NCBI GenBank assembly: GCA_002307725.1
Contig: DBUB01000010.1
Span: 62,001-126,000, forward strand
DNA: 64,000 nucleotides
Origin: Alphaproteobacteria bacterium UBA1301
GTDB lineage: Bacteria; Pseudomonadota; Alphaproteobacteria; Micropepsales; Micropepsaceae
Reading direction: 5' to 3'
The first letter of the stretch is position 1, and every line of letters begins with the position of its first letter. Below, in pieces: positions 37,805 through 48,500 of the stretch. A model generated the notes under the pieces. That model ran no database searches. It was given only the letters and a program-made list of their open reading frames with translations, and was not told the DNA's origin. Made by a program: the position numbers and the translations under genes.

Positions 37805-39454
37805 ATGTCCGAAAGTATTAGTCCTCTCGCCGGTCAGCCGGTCCCGGCCTCGCTGTTGGTCAACGTTCCGCGGCTGGTGACGGACTATTTCGCGCGGGTG
37901 CCCGATCCGGCGATCGCCGCGCAACGGGTCGCGTTCGGCACGTCCGGGCATCGCGGCGCGGCGGCTGCGGCGGCTTTCAATGAAGCGCACATTGTGGCGA
38001 TCACCCAGGCGGTTTGTCTCTATCGCCGCCACGCCGGCATTGACGGCCCGCTGTTCCTCGGCATGGACACGCATGCGTTGTCGGAACCCGCCTTTGTCAG
38101 CGCCCTGGAAGTGCTCGCGGCCAACGGCGTGGAAACGATGATCGACGCGCTTGGCGGTTACACACCGACGCCGGTGATCAGCCACGCGATCCTGACCTAT
38201 AACCGCGGCCGTACGGCGGGGCTGGCGGATGGGATCGTGATCAGTCCGTCGCACAATCCGCCCGACGAAGGCGGCTTTAAATACAATCCGACGAATGGCG
38301 GCCCGGCGGATGTCGACATCACCCGCTGGATCGAGAACGCCGCCAATGAATTTCTGGTCAAGAAACTCGAGGGTGTGCGCCGGGTTCCCTACGAGCGCGC
38401 GCGGCAAGCGGCGTGCATTCACAAACACGATTACATCACCCCCTACGTCGCCGACCTCACCAACGTCGTGGATATGGAGGCCATCCGCGCGGCGGGCGTC
38501 AAGATCGGCATCGATCCTTTGGGGGGCGCCGCGGTCCACTACTGGCAACCGATCATCGAACGCTACCGGATTGCTGCCACGGTGGTGAACGACGCCGTCG
38601 ACCCCACCTTCCGCTTCATGACCGTCGATTGGGACGGCAAGATCCGGATGGACTGTTCGTCGCCTTACGCAATGGCGCGGCTGATCGCACTGCGCGACAA
38701 ATTCGATATTGCTTTTGCCAATGACACCGACGCCGACCGCCACGGCATCGTCTGCCCGAGCGGGTTGATGAACCCCAACACCTATCTCGCGGCGGCAGTG
38801 GCCTATTTGTATGCCAACCGCCCAGCTTGGCGCGCCGACGGTGCCGTCGGCAAGACGGTCGTCTCCAGCAGCATGATCGACCGCGTGACTGCGAAATTGG
38901 GCCGCAAGCTGGTGGAAGTGCCGGTGGGGTTCAAATGGTTCAGCGCCGGTTTAATGGACGGATCGCTGGGTTTCGGCGGCGAAGAGAGCGCGGGCGCCTC
39001 GTTCCTCCGGCGCGACGGCTCGGTCTGGACGACCGACAAAGATGGCCTGATCCTGGGCCTGCTGGCTGCCGAAATCACCGCGCGCACCGGTCAGGACCCT
39101 CAGAAACTCTATGATTCCGTCACAGCCGATCTGGGCCACTCGCACTATCAGCGGATCGACGCGCCAGCCTCCAAGGAACAGAAAAAGATTCTCGCGAGTC
39201 TGACCCCGGAGCAATTCGACGCGAAGGAACTTGCCGGCGAACCCATCGCAGCAAAACTAACCCGCGCCGCGGGCAACAACCAGCCGATCGGCGGGCTCAA
39301 GGTGGTCACAAAAAATGGCTGGTTCGCCGCGCGGCCGTCGGGAACCGAGGACGTCTATAAGATTTATGCGGAGAGTTTTCGCAGCGAAGACCATCTGAAG
39401 CAAATCCAACGTGATGCCCAAAGTGCCCTCGGCGGGGTGTTTGAAAAGTTGTGA
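37805..39454 (+). CDS. pgm: phosphoglucomutase
   Basis: A 549-residue alpha-D-phosphohexomutase that interconverts glucose-1-phosphate and glucose-6-phosphate. The phosphoserine loop is [18 protein letters not shown], the Mg loop is [10 protein letters not shown], the sugar-binding loop contains GGEESAG, and the phosphate-binding end is [16 protein letters not shown]. This is the E. coli Pgm-like layout. It follows PPK2 on the same strand but is separated by the repeat. A role in glycogen or surface glycan precursor supply is inferred. Confidence 0.95.
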   Translation: MSESISPLAGQPVPASLLVNVPRLVTDYFARVPDPAIAAQRVAFGTSGHRGAAAAAAFNEAHIVAITQAVCLYRRHAGIDGPLFLGMDTHALSEPAFVSALEVLAANGVETMIDALGGYTPTPVISHAILTYNRGRTAGLADGIVISPSHNPPDEGGFKYNPTNGGPADVDITRWIENAANEFLVKKLEGVRRVPYERARQAACIHKHDYITPYVADLTNVVDMEAIRAAGVKIGIDPLGGAAVHYWQPIIERYRIAATVVNDAVDPTFRFMTVDWDGKIRMDCSSPYAMARLIALRDKFDIAFANDTDADRHGIVCPSGLMNPNTYLAAAVAYLYANRPAWRADGAVGKTVVSSSMIDRVTAKLGRKLVEVPVGFKWFSAGLMDGSLGFGGEESAGASFLRRDGSVWTTDKDGLILGLLAAEITARTGQDPQKLYDSVTADLGHSHYQRIDAPASKEQKKILASLTPEQFDAKELAGEPIAAKLTRAAGNNQPIGGLKVVTKNGWFAARPSGTEDVYKIYAESFRSEDHLKQIQRDAQSALGGVFEKL

Positions 39455-39484
39455 GCCGGTCCCCTTTAGTCTCTTGCGCGCCTT

Positions 39485-40105
39485 TCACTTAGCCTTCTGT
39501 GCAACCAGATCGACTATGGCTGACGTACCTTTGTGGCGATCGCCTTCGCTGAGATCGGCGTCGTATTCCTTGAGCGTGAGAATATCGAAATCGCCGAAGG
39601 CTTCTTTTAGCAGCGCCGGCGTATAGAGCTTGTTCAGGTCCTGAGGGCCGCCGGTGCCGTAGATAAGCTGCTTCGGCCCATACCCTTCCAGCAGCAAGAG
39701 CCCGCCGGGAACCAGAACATTTTTCATTTGTTGGAAGATGTGGTCGCGCAAGTCCGGCTCGGCGAACTGGATAAAAATCGCAGCCACAAGATCAAATCGC
39801 GGGCCGCCCCAATCCCAGGTCGCGAGGTCTACACATTCCGTCTTGAGCGTCACCTGGGCTGCCGCGGCCAGCTCACCTGCTTTCTTGAGCGCCACCGGCG
39901 AAAAGTCTACCGACAGAACATCCAGTCCTTGCGTGGCAAGCCAAACGCCGTTTCTGCCTTCGCCGTCCGCAACGGCGAGAGCCCGCATTCCGGGCCGCAA
40001 AAGGGCACGCTGCGACGAGAGGAAGGCGTTCGGCGCGGTTCCGAAGAGGTAGCTCTGTTCCGAGAAGCGCGTGTTCCAGAAGTCCAGTTCGTGATTGCCG
40101 GTCAT
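39485..40105 (-). CDS. class I SAM-dependent methyltransferase
   Basis: A 206-residue methyltransferase with motif I ALAVADGEGRNGVWLA and the acidic VDFSPVAL after it, similar to TehB/thiol-type methyltransferases that handle tellurite or sulfur compounds. ATG 40105 overlaps the LysR stop (ATGA), so it is read with yeiH and the LysR gene. Given that context a role in sulfur stress is plausible. Confidence 0.82.
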   Translation of the reverse strand: MTGNHELDFWNTRFSEQSYLFGTAPNAFLSSQRALLRPGMRALAVADGEGRNGVWLATQGLDVLSVDFSPVALKKAGELAAAAQVTLKTECVDLATWDWGGPRFDLVAAIFIQFAEPDLRDHIFQQMKNVLVPGGLLLLEGYGPKQLIYGTGGPQDLNKLYTPALLKEAFGDFDILTLKEYDADLSEGDRHKGTSAIVDLVAQKAK

Positions 40106-41010
40106 GCGGAGGTCGTGTCCCTGATTGGCACCAACTTGGCGCAATCGAGAAACGCCTCGGTGCTGCGGCTCAAATGGCGGTTGTTGTGGGTCAGAAGATA
40201 GAAGCAGCGCTCGGGCAAATCAAAGGGAACAGCGAACAACAGGCCCGCCTCCAGTCCCGCAAGCACCACCGATGTCGACAGAATGGAAGCTGCCGCCCCG
40301 GAACCGACGGCGGTGGCGACAGCCTCGTTGGAGGGTAGTTCCAAGGTGATGTCGAGGGTTGCCGGATCAATCTCGTGATGGGCCACGGCGGAATCGAAGA
40401 TGGCCCGGGTGCCGGAACCCTTTTCGCGCAGGACCCAGGCCGTTGTGGCGATTTCGTCGGGGCGTACCGGCGCTTTGCGATTGGCCCAGGGGTGGCTTGC
40501 GCCCACGACCAGCAACAGTTTGTCATGCGCCACGATCTGCGCCGTGAGATGCGGGTCGGAAATCTCACCTTCGATGAAACCAAGCTGCGCAGTGCCCTCG
40601 CGTACGGCTTCGGCGACCTCTTCGGTATTGCCAATGGTGCAATTGAGCATGACGCCCGGGGTGGCTTTTCGGAAATCCACCAGACGACTCGGCAGCCAAT
40701 AGGTGCCGACCGTCTGGCTGGCCCAGATGCGCAATACGCCACGGGTCAGTTTGCCAAGATCGTGCAGCACATCTTCCGCATCGGTGGCGCGCTGAAGAAC
40801 GCCTCTCGCTTGCTTGAGAAACGCGACGCCTTCTTCGGTGAGCGCGATACCGCGGCCGATACGGTCGAACAGTTTGACGTCGTACTGCGATTCCAGTGCT
40901 GCAATGGCGGCGCTGGCGGCCGATTGGGTCAGGCCGAGGGCGGCGGCGGCAGCCGTCATATGCTGGCGCTCGGCCACCGCCACAAAAATGCGAAGCTGCT
41001 CCAATGTCAT
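40102..41010 (-). CDS. LysR-family regulator (YeiE-like)
   Basis: A 302-residue LysR regulator. The winged HTH (1-60: [20 protein letters not shown], then [13 protein letters not shown]) is followed by a substrate-binding domain with two lobes. It resembles the YeiE/CysB-like branch, whose E. coli member lies next to yeiH and senses sulfite. Start and stop overlap both neighbours by the ATGA pattern, so this three-gene unit is tightly coupled. A likely LysR site is at 42111-42129. Confidence 0.9.
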   Translation of the reverse strand: MTLEQLRIFVAVAERQHMTAAAAALGLTQSAASAAIAALESQYDVKLFDRIGRGIALTEEGVAFLKQARGVLQRATDAEDVLHDLGKLTRGVLRIWASQTVGTYWLPSRLVDFRKATPGVMLNCTIGNTEEVAEAVREGTAQLGFIEGEISDPHLTAQIVAHDKLLLVVGASHPWANRKAPVRPDEIATTAWVLREKGSGTRAIFDSAVAHHEIDPATLDITLELPSNEAVATAVGSGAAASILSTSVVLAGLEAGLLFAVPFDLPERCFYLLTHNNRHLSRSTEAFLDCAKLVPIRDTTSA

Positions 41011-42098
41011 AGAAAGACTTTTACCAGGAGGAGACTGAAACAGGCAATGAACACCGATGCGGCGCCGCCAAGCAAGAGCGGGCGAAAGCCCTTGTCCGCC
41101 AGCTTGCGGAAATCGGTTTCGAGTCCCAGGGCGGCGAGGGCAATCGACAACAGGAAGGTGGTGACCAGCGCCAAGCCGTGGTGCACGAAAGGCGTCAGCG
41201 GCACGGCGCTGTTGAACAGGACCAAGACGACGAAGCCGATGACGAACGCCGGTACGGCGACCTTCTTGCGGGGCTGATGGCTGGCAGCTGCGTTTTCTGG
41301 GCGGCGCGCGGCCAGCATGGCAAGACCCATTACGACAGGGGCCAACATGCCAACGCGAGCGAGTTTGGCGATGGTGCCGAATTCACCCGCTTCTTTGCCG
41401 TCCTGGAAGGCTGCCGCGACGACTTGAGCCACCTCGTGGATGGACGCACCTGTCCAGAGGCCGAAGCCGCGGGGCGCAAGGTGCAGCAGTACCGGCAGCA
41501 TGGGATAGACGAACATCGCCACCGAGCCGAACAAGGTCACGCAGGCGACCGCATAAGCGACATCCTCGTCATGGCCTTCAGTGACCGTGTTGACGGCCAC
41601 CACCGCCGAGGCGCCGCAGATGGAGGTGCCCGCCGCGATCAATTCGGCGAGCTTGGTCTCAACGCCCAGCCGTTTTCCGAGCCATTTGGTGAAAAGGAAC
41701 GTGGTGGTGAGGGTGGCAGCGATAATGGCGACACCGGTCACACCAACGTCGGCCAATTGCTGGGTGGTCAATTGCAGGCCCAGGAGCGCCACGGCAAAGC
41801 GCAAGACATGGCGCACGGCGAACTTCACGCCCGGTTTGGCCCGCGCCGGGGTGCCGACCAGATTGTGGAAGGCCATGCCCAGCAGGATGGCGAGGATCAT
41901 CGGGCTGAGCAGGCTCACGCCTGGCAGGCTGCGCAGCACATAAGCCACAGCCACCAGCCCCGCCGCGACGGCAAGGCCTGGAAAATACTTGGAAAAATGG
42001 ACGGAAAGGGCGGGGAAAGAGGTGATCTTCAGAGGCACAGCATATTCCACATAAAATTCCCCGCACAATTGTCCGGTGCCTTCCAATCGATCCAACAC
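41007..42098 (-). CDS. yeiH: YeiH-family putative sulfate/sulfite exporter (UPF0324)
   Basis: A 363-residue membrane protein with about ten helices. The UPF0324 hallmarks [33 protein letters not shown] and [15 protein letters not shown] are intact. Members are linked to export of sulfite or related oxidised sulfur species; in BigR-controlled operons they remove sulfite. The GTG start at 42098 is uncertain and could be a later GTG before AVPLKITSF. Its stop overlaps the LysR start. Confidence 0.9.
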   Translation of the reverse strand: MLDRLEGTGQLCGEFYVEYAVPLKITSFPALSVHFSKYFPGLAVAAGLVAVAYVLRSLPGVSLLSPMILAILLGMAFHNLVGTPARAKPGVKFAVRHVLRFAVALLGLQLTTQQLADVGVTGVAIIAATLTTTFLFTKWLGKRLGVETKLAELIAAGTSICGASAVVAVNTVTEGHDEDVAYAVACVTLFGSVAMFVYPMLPVLLHLAPRGFGLWTGASIHEVAQVVAAAFQDGKEAGEFGTIAKLARVGMLAPVVMGLAMLAARRPENAAASHQPRKKVAVPAFVIGFVVLVLFNSAVPLTPFVHHGLALVTTFLLSIALAALGLETDFRKLADKGFRPLLLGGAASVFIACFSLLLVKVFL

Positions 42099-42110
42099 AT
42101 TATTCTTGTG

Positions 42111-42129
42111 AAATTGATGAATCCAATTT
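42111..42129 (-). promoter_or_regulatory. candidate LysR-type binding site before yeiH
   Basis: AAATTG (42111-42116) and CAATTT (42124-42129) form an inverted repeat with a 7-base spacer, fitting the T-N11-A rule for LysR sites. It lies 13-31 bases ahead of the proposed yeiH start, so it may be an autoregulatory site if the real start is further downstream. Confidence 0.45.
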
Positions 42130-42245
42130 GTTGATGACGTTTATCGGGTAGGCGTCCTGCGCGACCAACTCAAAAACTCGACGCACGAGAACGTCCACCC
42201 GCATCGCGCGGGCGTGGTCGGCCGCCGGATCCGGTGTTTATCGGA

Positions 42246-42473
42246 TTATGGTCGGTCGCACGACGCGATCTTCCCAAACGCAGGACCAGGCTTGAGGCCC
42301 AGCGCACGGAAGATTATTGCGGCCGGGCAGAACCCGGTGAACGCCGCCTGGATCATGTTGAGCCCAGCAAAGGCGGAGAGCAGGTACCACCAGGAATTTA
42401 CGAAAGTGCCGAGCGCCAGCCCGGTCAGGACAATTGCTCCGGCGAACACAAAGACGGCTTTGTCGATGTTCAT
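42246..42473 (-). CDS. DUF2892 small membrane protein
   Basis: A 75-residue protein with two hydrophobic helices (residues 8-23 and 28-50) separated by a short turn, and the family pattern NMIQAAFTGFCPAAIIFRALG. DUF2892 domains often accompany rhodanese and sulfide oxidation genes (as in YgaP). It lies 19 bases downstream of the sulfide:quinone oxidoreductase gene on the same strand and is probably in its operon. Confidence 0.85.
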   Translation of the reverse strand: MNIDKAVFVFAGAIVLTGLALGTFVNSWWYLLSAFAGLNMIQAAFTGFCPAAIIFRALGLKPGPAFGKIASCDRP

Positions 42474-42492
42474 TCTGAACTCCTTTTAGGTT

Positions 42493-43770
42493 TCAACGGG
42501 GACGGGTGAGGCGGTGAATTCCGAGTGCTTCCATGGCCCAACGTTCGTAGAAGGGTTCGCTTTCGCCGGTACGGATCTTGCGCATGAAGTACTTTTCGAA
42601 GACGATCTTGGCGAAATGGACCCAATGGCCTTTCGCCGACCAGTTGACGTTGCGCGGTGGGATCTGCGGTTCGGCCACGAAGGCGACGCCACGGTCGCCA
42701 AAATCGGCCAGGCACACGGCGTTCAAACTCGGTTCATCCTGCGGTTCGGCGCCATTCATCAGCGCCGCGATGTTATGCGCGGTGGCGGTGACCATGGATT
42801 CAATCATGAAGCCGGTTTTGGGCACGCCCACAGGAACGGGCGTCGGGCCGATCGGCGGGATCGCGACGCCGACGCCGATGGCAAAAACGTTCGGGTATTT
42901 CGGATTGCGCTGATGCTTGTCGACCAGGATGAAGCCACGCGGGTTGGTCAGGCCCTCGATGCCGCGTACCGCAGGCACGCCGCGGAAGGGCGGCAGCAGC
43001 ATCGAGAAACCGAAGGGCAGTTCGTGCACCTTCTTCACCACAACGTCGTCACCGACTTCCTCGACGGTCATCTTTCCAGCTTCGACTTTCTGCACCCGCG
43101 CGCTGGTGATCCACTTGATGTGGCGCTCGCGCAGCTGGCTTTCCAGGAGCCCGTTGGTATCGCCGACGCCGTCGAGGCCGAGATGGCCGATATAAGGTTC
43201 CGACGTGACGAAGGTCATCGGCACCTTGTAGCGAAGTTTGCGGCGCCGCAGTTCGGTGTCGAGAATGAAGGCGTATTCGTAAGCTGGACCGAAGCAGGAG
43301 GCGCCTTGCACCGCGCCCACAATGATCGGCGCAGGATTCTTGGCGAATTCTTCGAACGCAAGCTGTGCCGCTTCGGCGTGATCGATTTGGCAGATGGATT
43401 GGGTATAGCCCGCCGGACCGAGGCCCTCGATTTCGTCGAAGGCAAGTTCGGGGCCGGTCGCCAGAACGAGGTAATCATACTGGAGGCTGTTTCCGTCATT
43501 CAATTCGATGCGATTTTCCGACGGGTGCAGGCGCTTTGCGCCTTGGGTGATGAACGCAATGCCTTTCTTGGCCATCACCGTCTTGAGATCGATTTCCACA
43601 TCGGCGCGCTTGCGCCACCCGATAGCGACCCAGGGGTTGGAGGGGACGAAATGGTAGCGGCTGTCCTGACCGATGACGGTGAGCCGGTCACCGGGGCACA
43701 ATGTCTCCGACAGTTCGTACGCCATGATGGTGCCGCCGAGTCCCGCGCCCAGAACTACGATGTCTGCCAT
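42493..43770 (-). CDS. sqr: sulfide:quinone oxidoreductase
   Basis: A 425-residue FAD protein that oxidises sulfide to polysulfide or persulfide and reduces quinone at the membrane. The FAD motif is VVLGAGLGGTIMAYEL. All three conserved redox cysteines are present at near-canonical positions: C127 (SICQID), C159 (GASCFGPAYEY) and C353 (NAVCLADFG). The C-terminal part is amphipathic (GHWVHFAKIVFEKYFMRK), fitting membrane association. ATG 43770 begins the family; a further upstream frame opening runs into the arsR gene. A palindrome lies between it and the divergent arsR. Confidence 0.93.
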   Translation of the reverse strand: MADIVVLGAGLGGTIMAYELSETLCPGDRLTVIGQDSRYHFVPSNPWVAIGWRKRADVEIDLKTVMAKKGIAFITQGAKRLHPSENRIELNDGNSLQYDYLVLATGPELAFDEIEGLGPAGYTQSICQIDHAEAAQLAFEEFAKNPAPIIVGAVQGASCFGPAYEYAFILDTELRRRKLRYKVPMTFVTSEPYIGHLGLDGVGDTNGLLESQLRERHIKWITSARVQKVEAGKMTVEEVGDDVVVKKVHELPFGFSMLLPPFRGVPAVRGIEGLTNPRGFILVDKHQRNPKYPNVFAIGVGVAIPPIGPTPVPVGVPKTGFMIESMVTATAHNIAALMNGAEPQDEPSLNAVCLADFGDRGVAFVAEPQIPPRNVNWSAKGHWVHFAKIVFEKYFMRKIRTGESEPFYERWAMEALGIHRLTRPR

Positions 43771-43832
43771 TCCTGTCTCCCGAATATGCGGCGATTTGGT
43801 CGCCTTTTTTGCGCTCGCTGGCGCATCTTGGC

Positions 43833-43861
43833 TTGACAACATATACGAACAATCGTAGATA
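43833..43861 (+). promoter_or_regulatory. candidate promoter of arsR-rhodanese genes
   Basis: TTGACA at 43833-43838 and a weak -10 (TAGATA, 43856-43861) with 17 bases between. The operator palindrome 43841-43860 lies in the spacer and -10, as expected for a repressor. Confidence 0.45.
43841..43860. promoter_or_regulatory. imperfect palindrome in the sqr/arsR intergenic region, likely ArsR operator
   Basis: ATATACGA-ACAA-TCGTAGAT is a 20-base near-palindrome (7 of 8 positions per arm pair) between divergent sqr and arsR. BigR/SqrR-type repressors bind AT-rich palindromes at such positions. Binding is inferred. Confidence 0.6.
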
Positions 43862-43868
43862 CGCAACA

Positions 43869-44213
43869 ATGAAAATAGAACCCGACCAGATGCACACCTC
43901 CGCCGTTGCGGCCGAGGAGCTTTTGAAGGCGATGGCCAATCGCCATCGGTTGATGATTCTCTGCCAGTTGATCGAGGGCGAGCGCTCGGTCGGCGAACTC
44001 GCGGAATTGCTCGGCCTTCGCGATTCGACCGTGTCCCAGCACCTCGCGCTGCTCCGCAAGGACGGTTTGGTTTCGACCCGGCGGGAAGGCCAGACCATCT
44101 GGTATTCGGTCGCTAGCGAACCGGCGAGGCGGCTGGTGGAAACGCTCTACCAGATTTTCTGTGCGCCCGGACGGCTGTGTGCGCCGGGCACCAAACCCGG
44201 AAAGCGAAAGTGA
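43869..44213 (+). CDS. ArsR-family persulfide-responsive repressor (BigR/SqrR-like)
   Basis: A 114-residue winged-helix repressor. The HTH has SVGELAELLGLRDSTVSQHL and LLRKDGLVSTRREGQTIWY. Two cysteines, C32 (MILCQL) and C98 (IFCAPG), are 66 residues apart, the same spacing as the tetrasulfide-forming pair in BigR (C42/C108) and SqrR (C41/C107). This is strong evidence for a persulfide sensor, not a metal sensor. A third Cys (C104) follows. It is divergent from sqr and precedes a rhodanese gene. Confidence 0.88.
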   Translation: MKIEPDQMHTSAVAAEELLKAMANRHRLMILCQLIEGERSVGELAELLGLRDSTVSQHLALLRKDGLVSTRREGQTIWYSVASEPARRLVETLYQIFCAPGRLCAPGTKPGKRK

Positions 44214-44218
44214 ACCCG

Positions 44219-44599
44219 ATGGGATTGTTCGAGTTTTTGCGCGCCGCCGCGCGCCTATTTGTTCAGAGCCAGAAGAGGAACGCGATGACCCTCAACAATC
44301 TCGAACCGGCCGAGGTCGCCGATCTTTTGAAAAAGAACGAAATTCTGCTAATCGACGTGCGCGAGCCCAATGAATACGCGGCGGCGCATATCAAAGGTGC
44401 TACACTGGTGCCGCTGTCCGTCTTCGATCCGCAGTCGCTGCCGGACCCCGGAACAAAGCGCATCGTCTTTCACTGTGGGATCGGAGGGCGCTCGGCCAAG
44501 GCTGTGGCGGCGTGTCAGTCAGCCGGTGTCGCCATTGACAGTCATATGAGAGGCGGCATCCAAGCCTGGATCGCAGCCGGCCTGCCGGTGGAGAAATAG
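44219..44599 (+). CDS. rhodanese-domain sulfurtransferase
   Basis: A single rhodanese domain with LLIDVREPNEY and the active-site loop VFHCGIGGRSAKAV (catalytic Cys86 in this numbering). It should pass sulfane sulfur from persulfides made by SQR to acceptors. ATG 44219 is 5 bases after the arsR stop; a second ATG at 44285 with the better ribosome site AGAAGAGGAA gives a 104-residue form and may be the true start. It lies just ahead of an RND pump. Confidence 0.85.
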   Translation: MGLFEFLRAAARLFVQSQKRNAMTLNNLEPAEVADLLKKNEILLIDVREPNEYAAAHIKGATLVPLSVFDPQSLPDPGTKRIVFHCGIGGRSAKAVAACQSAGVAIDSHMRGGIQAWIAAGLPVEK

Positions 44600-44604
44600 A
44601 AGCC

Positions 44605-45597
44605 ATGATCCTCTTCGCTGGCATCCTGTCGTTTTTCGGCTTCGGCGCACCCTCGCCCCCGCCACCGCCGCCACCCAAGACCTATCTGGTGCAGCCAGTG
44701 ATGGTCGCCGATGAGAAAGCGGTGTTCGCCACCGTGCAGTCGGCCAACGTCGTTCCGGCGCGGGCGCGGATCGGCGGCACGATCATCGAACTGAAAGTCC
44801 GTCAGGGCGATTCCGTCGTCCAGGGGCAGGTCATCGCCACCATCAGCGACAAGAAGCTTGGGTTCCAGGCGTCGTCCTACGGTGCCCAGGTTGCCGCGGC
44901 GCAAGCCCAGCTTGCCCAGGCCAAGGTCGATCTCGACCGCTCCCAGCGGCTGATGGCTTCCAACGCGATTTCCAAGACCGCGCTCGATCAGGCGCGCACG
45001 GCCTATCAAGTCGCGCAGTCGAATGTGAATTCGCTGTCGGCGCAGCGCTCTGTGGTGCAGCAGCAGTCGAACGAAGGCGAAGTCCTGGCGCCCCAATCCG
45101 GCCGTGTCATCACCGTACCGGTGACGGCTGGCTCCGTCCTGCTGGCGGGCGACACGATCGCCACGGTAGCCCAAGGCGATTTCGTGCTGCGGCTGCAGAT
45201 TCCCGAACGTCATGCGCGCGATATCAAGGTCGGCCAAGCGATCCGCCTCGACGGCGCCGATATCGGCCTTAATGGCCCGCGCTTCGGCACCATCCGCCTC
45301 GTTTATCCTGAAATCGACAACGGCCATGTCGTGGCCGATGCGACGGTGCAGGAACTCGGCGATTACTTTGTGGGCGAGCGTGTCCGCGTGTGGGTGAGCG
45401 CCGGAAATCGCAAAGCGATCGTCGTGCCGGCCAACCTGATCACGACGCAGTCGGGAATCGATTACGCACGGATTTGGGTCGGCCAATCGCTCGAAGTTCC
45501 GGTTCAGCGCGGCCAAATGGTCCATCGCCCCGGCAAACCTGACACGATTGAAATTCTGTCCGGTCTTAACGCTGGCGACAGGCTGATCAAGCCATGA
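44605..45597 (+). CDS. RND efflux periplasmic adaptor (membrane fusion protein)
   Basis: A 330-residue adaptor: one N-terminal hydrophobic segment, Pro-rich linker (16-24), a lipoyl/barrel-sandwich half (IGGTIIELKVRQGDSVVQGQVIATI), a helical hairpin (75-145), the second half of the sandwich and a beta-barrel. It links an inner membrane RND pump to an outer membrane channel. It begins 5 bases after the rhodanese stop and overlaps the pump gene by 4 bases. No outer membrane channel gene is nearby. Confidence 0.9.
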   Translation: MILFAGILSFFGFGAPSPPPPPPPKTYLVQPVMVADEKAVFATVQSANVVPARARIGGTIIELKVRQGDSVVQGQVIATISDKKLGFQASSYGAQVAAAQAQLAQAKVDLDRSQRLMASNAISKTALDQARTAYQVAQSNVNSLSAQRSVVQQQSNEGEVLAPQSGRVITVPVTAGSVLLAGDTIATVAQGDFVLRLQIPERHARDIKVGQAIRLDGADIGLNGPRFGTIRLVYPEIDNGHVVADATVQELGDYFVGERVRVWVSAGNRKAIVVPANLITTQSGIDYARIWVGQSLEVPVQRGQMVHRPGKPDTIEILSGLNAGDRLIKP

Positions 45598-48500
45598 AAC
45601 TCGGATTCTCCGGCAAGCTGACGCGCGCCACCATTGGCTCGCCGCTGACCCCGCTTTTTCTGTTGGCCGCCGTCGTCTTCGGCCTGGTCGCGGTCATCAC
45701 CATTCCGCGTGAGGAAGAGCCGCAGATCAGCGTGCCGATGGTCGATATTTTCATTACCGCCGACGGGCTGAAAGGCCCCGATGCGGCCGAACTCGTCACC
45801 AAGCCGCTGGAAGAGATCGTCAAAGGCATCCCTGGCGTCGAGCATGTCTACAGCCAGACCCAGGACGACCGTGTCGTTGTTACCGCACGCTTCCTCACGG
45901 GCACCAACGAGGACGAGGCCATCGTTCGCGTCCAGGCCAAGGTCCGCGCCAATTTTGACCGGCTTCCCCTTGGCATTCCCGAGCCGCTGATGGTCGCGCG
46001 CGGCATCAACGATGTGGCGGTGGAAGTCCTGACCCTGTCGCCCAAACCGGAAGCGGCGGCGCGCTGGAACGAGAAGGACCTTTATGCCCTCGCCACCAAA
46101 GTGCAGGCCGAACTCGCCAAGGTCGATAATGTCGGGCTGACCTATATCCAAGGCGGGTCTGCCGACGAGATCAGTGTCGAGCCCGATCCCGAAAAACTGG
46201 CACTCTACGGCGTCACGCTGCAGCAGTTGGAAGCCAAGGTCAAAGGCGCCAATCAGGCGTTTCTGGCCGGGCAACTGCGCGATGGCGGGCGCATGGTCGA
46301 AGCCGTCGCTGGCAAAACGCTGAACGGCATTCCGGACATCGGGCTGCTTCTGGTCACGACACGTGACGGCCGCCCGGTCTATATCCGCGATTTGGCGACG
46401 GTGGTCGTCGGGCCCAGTCCGGCCGAACACCACGTCTGGTCGTTCAACCGAGCGGGCAAGAACAACTGGTCCACCGTTCCGGCGGTGAGCATCGCCTTTG
46501 CCAAGCGGCACGGTGCCAACGCCGTGGTGGTGGCTGAACAACTGATCAAGCGCACCGATGCGCTGAAGACGTCCGTCATCCCGGCGGGCATCAATGCCGA
46601 AGTCACCCGCGATTACGGCAAGACTGCCAACGACAAAGCCAACGAGCTGTTGTTCCATCTGGCGCTGGCGACGGTTTCCATCGTGCTTTTGATCGGATTT
46701 GTGGTCGGCTGGCGCGAAGCGGCGGTGACGTTGATTGTCATTCCGACCACCATTCTGCTCACCCTCTTCGCTGCCAATTTGATGGGCTACACCATCAACC
46801 GCGTCAGTCTGTTCGCGCTGATCTTCTCGATCGGTATTCTGGTCGACGACGCCATCGTGGTGATCGAAAACATCTCCCGCCACTGGGACATGAACGACGG
46901 CCGCACGCGCCTGCAAGCCGCCATCCAGGCGGTGGCGGAAGTGGGCAATCCCACCATCGTCGCCACGTTGACGGTGATCGCCGCCTTGCTGCCGATGATG
47001 TTCGTCTCTGGCATGATGGGCCCTTATATGGCGCCGATTCCTGCCAATGCCTCGGCGGCGATGCTGTTTTCGTTCTTCGTTGCCATGGTGGTGGCGCCGT
47101 GGGCGCTGTTGAAACTGGCGGGCAAAGAGGAAAAGGGCGGGCTGAAAGACGAGCCGCATAGCGAAGGTGCCATCGGCCGCTTCTATCGCCGTGTTGCCGG
47201 TCCGATCATATCGAGCCGCGAGAACTCCAAGAAGTTCCTCAAGTACGTCGCCATTGCGACCGGCCTTGTCTGCATTCTGTTCGTGACCAAGAACGTTACC
47301 GTCAAGCTCTTGCCGTTCGACAACAAGTCCGAACTGTCGGTAATGGTGGACCTGCCGGAAGGCGCGTCGGTGGAAGATACCGCGCGGGTGCTGTTCGAAG
47401 CCGCCGCGATCACCCGGAAGCTGCCGGAAGTCACGTCCATCCAGGCCTATGCCGGAACGCCGGCGCCGTTCAACTTCAACGGCTTGGTGCGCCATTCTTA
47501 CTTGCGCGAAAAGCCGGAAATGGGCGAGTTGCAGGTCAATCTGACCGACAAGTCCGACCGCAGCCGCGAGAGCCATGCCATTGCTCTCGATTTGCGCCGG
47601 CAACTCGTCAGCCTGAAGCTGCCGCAAGGCGCGGTGGTCAAGGTGGTGGAAGTGCCACCCGGGCCACCGGTGCTGGCAACGCTGCTCGCCGAAATCTATG
47701 GCCCGGATTCCAAAACCCGCCGCGCCGAGGCCGAACAACTCAAACAGATTTTCAAGTCGGTCCCCTACATCGTCGATGTCGACGACAGCTATGGCCAGCC
47801 GCGTCCGCGCCTGCGGATCACCATCGATCAGGACCGCCTCGAATACTTCGGCGTCGAGCAGGCCGACGTTTACGACACCATCCAGGGATTGCTGGGCGGC
47901 GTGGCCGTCGGCTATTCGCATCGTGGCGAAGACCGCGATCCGATGAAGATCGTGGTGCGGCTGCCGAAGGACGATCTCGTCTGGACCCACAAGCTGGAAT
48001 CGACACCCATCGCAGCCAATGCCATTCCCGGCAACAAGGCGGTGGTGGAACTCGGCGACGTCGTCCACATCAGCCGCGAGCCCGGTACGCCGGTGATCTT
48101 CCGCCGCGACATGCACTACGCCGATATGGTCACGGCAGAGTTGGCCGGACAGTATGAAGCGCCGATCTACGGCATGATGGCGGTCAATGATCTGGTCAAG
48201 AAGCACAATTGGGGTGCGCTGACCCCGCCGAAAATTCTGCTCCACGGCCAGCCGCAAGACGAATCCAAGCCGTCGCTGCTCTGGGACGGCGAATGGGAAG
48301 TGACCTACGTCACCTTCCGCGACATGGGCGCGGCGTTCGGCGTGGCCCTGCTCGGCATCTACATCCTGGTGGTGGCGCAGTTTGGCAGTTTCAAGCTGCC
48401 TTTGGTCATTCTCACGCCGGTGCCGCTCACCTTGATCGGTATCGTCATCGGCCATTGGCTGTTCGGGGCGCCGTTCACTGCCACCTCGATGATCGGTTTT

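Noticed and set aside
42120..42245. Possible further small gene between yeiH and DUF2892
   Set aside because: No start with ribosome site and no conserved sequence; it is more likely promoter region.
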